This document shows positions 5,889 through 6,635 of a stretch of 6,635 nt of DNA, one piece after another (the first letter of the stretch is position 1; each line of letters starts with the position of its first letter). The notes under the pieces are model-generated. The model did not search any database. It saw only the letters and a program-made list of their open reading frames with translations, and was not told the origin of the DNA. The stretch spans positions 1 through 6,635 of the forward strand of contig JBLHLB010000231.1 of assembly GCA_047618505.1 (NCBI GenBank), given 5' to 3'. This DNA comes from JBLHLB01 sp047618505 (lineage in GTDB: Bacteria > Planctomycetota > UBA1135 > GCA-002686595). Both the position numbers and the translations under genes were made by a program.

Positions 5889-6635
5889 CTATCTCTTGCC
5901 GGATCCGTGCCGGATCCAACGGGTGTGCTCTTGCCACGGGATTCGGGTGGCTACCGGACCGCCGGCTTGCCAAGTGAATCCAACCAGTTCGCGACCTTCG
6001 AAGGTGAAGCGCGGTCCGGCGAGCCCGCCGGCAAAGGTCAAAGCCACTTCCCGCTGATCACCCGCTAGGGTGGTCATTGAGAGGCGCACAGATTCAATGG
6101 CGGCCTTTTGCGGCATCAGGATTCGGGCCGATCCGTGGGGCTCTACCCCCTGGGCCGCGGCTTCCACGAGGGAAAGCAGCTGCCAGGCTCCCCCATCTCG
6201 GGGCAGGCGCCGGCGGCGTACTTTGCCGTTGGCGGTTTCCGAAACGTCCAGCAAAGCGGTGGGATCATCACGATCCACCGAGATCAGGACGGTCCTGCCA
6301 CCCTTGGGAAGTTGCTCCCGCCAGATGACACGGTGTTCGCGGGGAAGGATCCGCTCCGAGACCAAAAGGCGCACGTCCTCCCCAATCCAGCGCACCTCGA
6401 GCTCCACACGTCGCCCATCCTGGGGGCGCTCACCATCCACAGGTCCACTGATCCAGCGGGCTACGCCAAGGGGCGCTTGATCCGGCGCTTGGGGCTGGCC
6501 CGCTGCATCCAACCGGAACCAGGCGGTCACCGTTTCCTCGGTAGCCACCAGGCGCACGTGGGTCGCCGGCGCTGAGTTCAGCCGAGCTGAGGATGCGGCG
6601 CGCACGCCTTGCTCTCCCGCAGCCTCCGTGGATCT
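5889..6635 (-). CDS. Protein of unknown function, C-terminal part (5' end outside window)
   Basis: The reading frame is open from the window edge to a TAG at 5889-5891, giving 248 visible residues. A GTG at 6605 lies in frame, but the ten codons before it (RSTEAAGEQG) are also open, and no signal peptide or ribosome binding site marks a start, so the gene most likely begins beyond the window. The protein is not recognised. The visible part is rich in short alternating hydrophobic stretches suggestive of beta strands, for example RVELEVRWIGEDVRLLVSE, VRLSMTTLAGDQREVALTF and FTFEGRELVGFTWQAGG. Basic patches (KVRRRRLP) and many Arg, Gly and Trp residues are also present. No membrane helix or catalytic motif is evident. 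It is on the same strand as the exporter genes, 148 bases upstream, so it may be cotranscribed, but nothing in the sequence ties it to efflux. Confidence 0.7.
   Translation of the reverse strand, partial: RSTEAAGEQGVRAASSARLNSAPATHVRLVATEETVTAWFRLDAAGQPQAPDQAPLGVARWISGPVDGERPQDGRRVELEVRWIGEDVRLLVSERILPREHRVIWREQLPKGGRTVLISVDRDDPTALLDVSETANGKVRRRRLPRDGGAWQLLSLVEAAAQGVEPHGSARILMPQKAAIESVRLSMTTLAGDQREVALTFAGGLAGPRFTFEGRELVGFTWQAGGPVATRIPWQEHTRWIRHGSGKR

Noticed and set aside
5881..5917. Plus-strand TTGACT and an 11-base direct repeat containing GCCGGATCC at 5898-5906 and 5909-5917
   Set aside because: No matching -10 box at proper spacing and no plus-strand gene to serve. The short direct repeat lies in the last codons of the upstream gene and is easily due to chance.
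6070..6575. Several overlapping plus-strand open frames opposite the unknown gene
   Set aside because: They lack ribosome binding sites and recognisable motifs and lie entirely antisense to a longer frame that is open to the window edge.

Overview
The window holds one compact minus-strand gene cluster of four complete genes, plus the 3' part of a fifth gene upstream. The four genes encode, in transcription order, a TolC-type outer-membrane factor (4019-5740), a HlyD/MacA-type periplasmic adaptor (2192-4012), a MacB/LolD-type ABC ATPase (1446-2195) and a MacB/FtsX-type permease (159-1433). Together these supply every part of a trans-envelope tripartite ABC exporter. No RNA gene, CRISPR array, integrase or insertion sequence was seen.

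Organism: an outer-membrane factor and an adaptor imply a diderm bacterium. The DNA is GC-rich, and two of the four complete genes start with GTG. The adaptor has a long coiled-coil hairpin, a tryptophan-glycine stretch in its second lipoyl half and a Gly-rich tail. From memory of the family these resemble adaptors of Planctomycetota and relatives more than the short MacA of enterobacteria. This is a moderate-confidence inference without a search. Myxococcota or another GC-rich diderm lineage remains possible.

Layout from the right edge, in transcription order: (1) 5889-6635, the C-terminal 248 residues of a beta-rich protein of unknown function, open to the window edge. (2) 5741-5888, a 148-base gap with one GC-rich hairpin just after that gene. 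(3) 5740 down to 159, the exporter cluster, with junctions of 6 bp, a 4-bp overlap and 12 bp, so almost certainly one operon. (4) 1-158, non-coding DNA downstream of the operon, holding a strongly palindromic sequence that looks like part of a dispersed repeat cut by the window edge.

How the genes work together: the ATPase and permease form the inner-membrane engine, here as two polypeptides instead of the fused MacB of E. coli. The adaptor bridges to the outer-membrane channel, which may be lipid-anchored. The substrate cannot be read from the sequence; macrolides, peptides, lipids and siderophores are all handled by relatives. The least ordinary elements are the 24-bp tandem repeat in the adaptor's Gly-rich tail and the palindromic repeat at the left edge. 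Otherwise this is a recognisable efflux locus, and no new kind of system was found.
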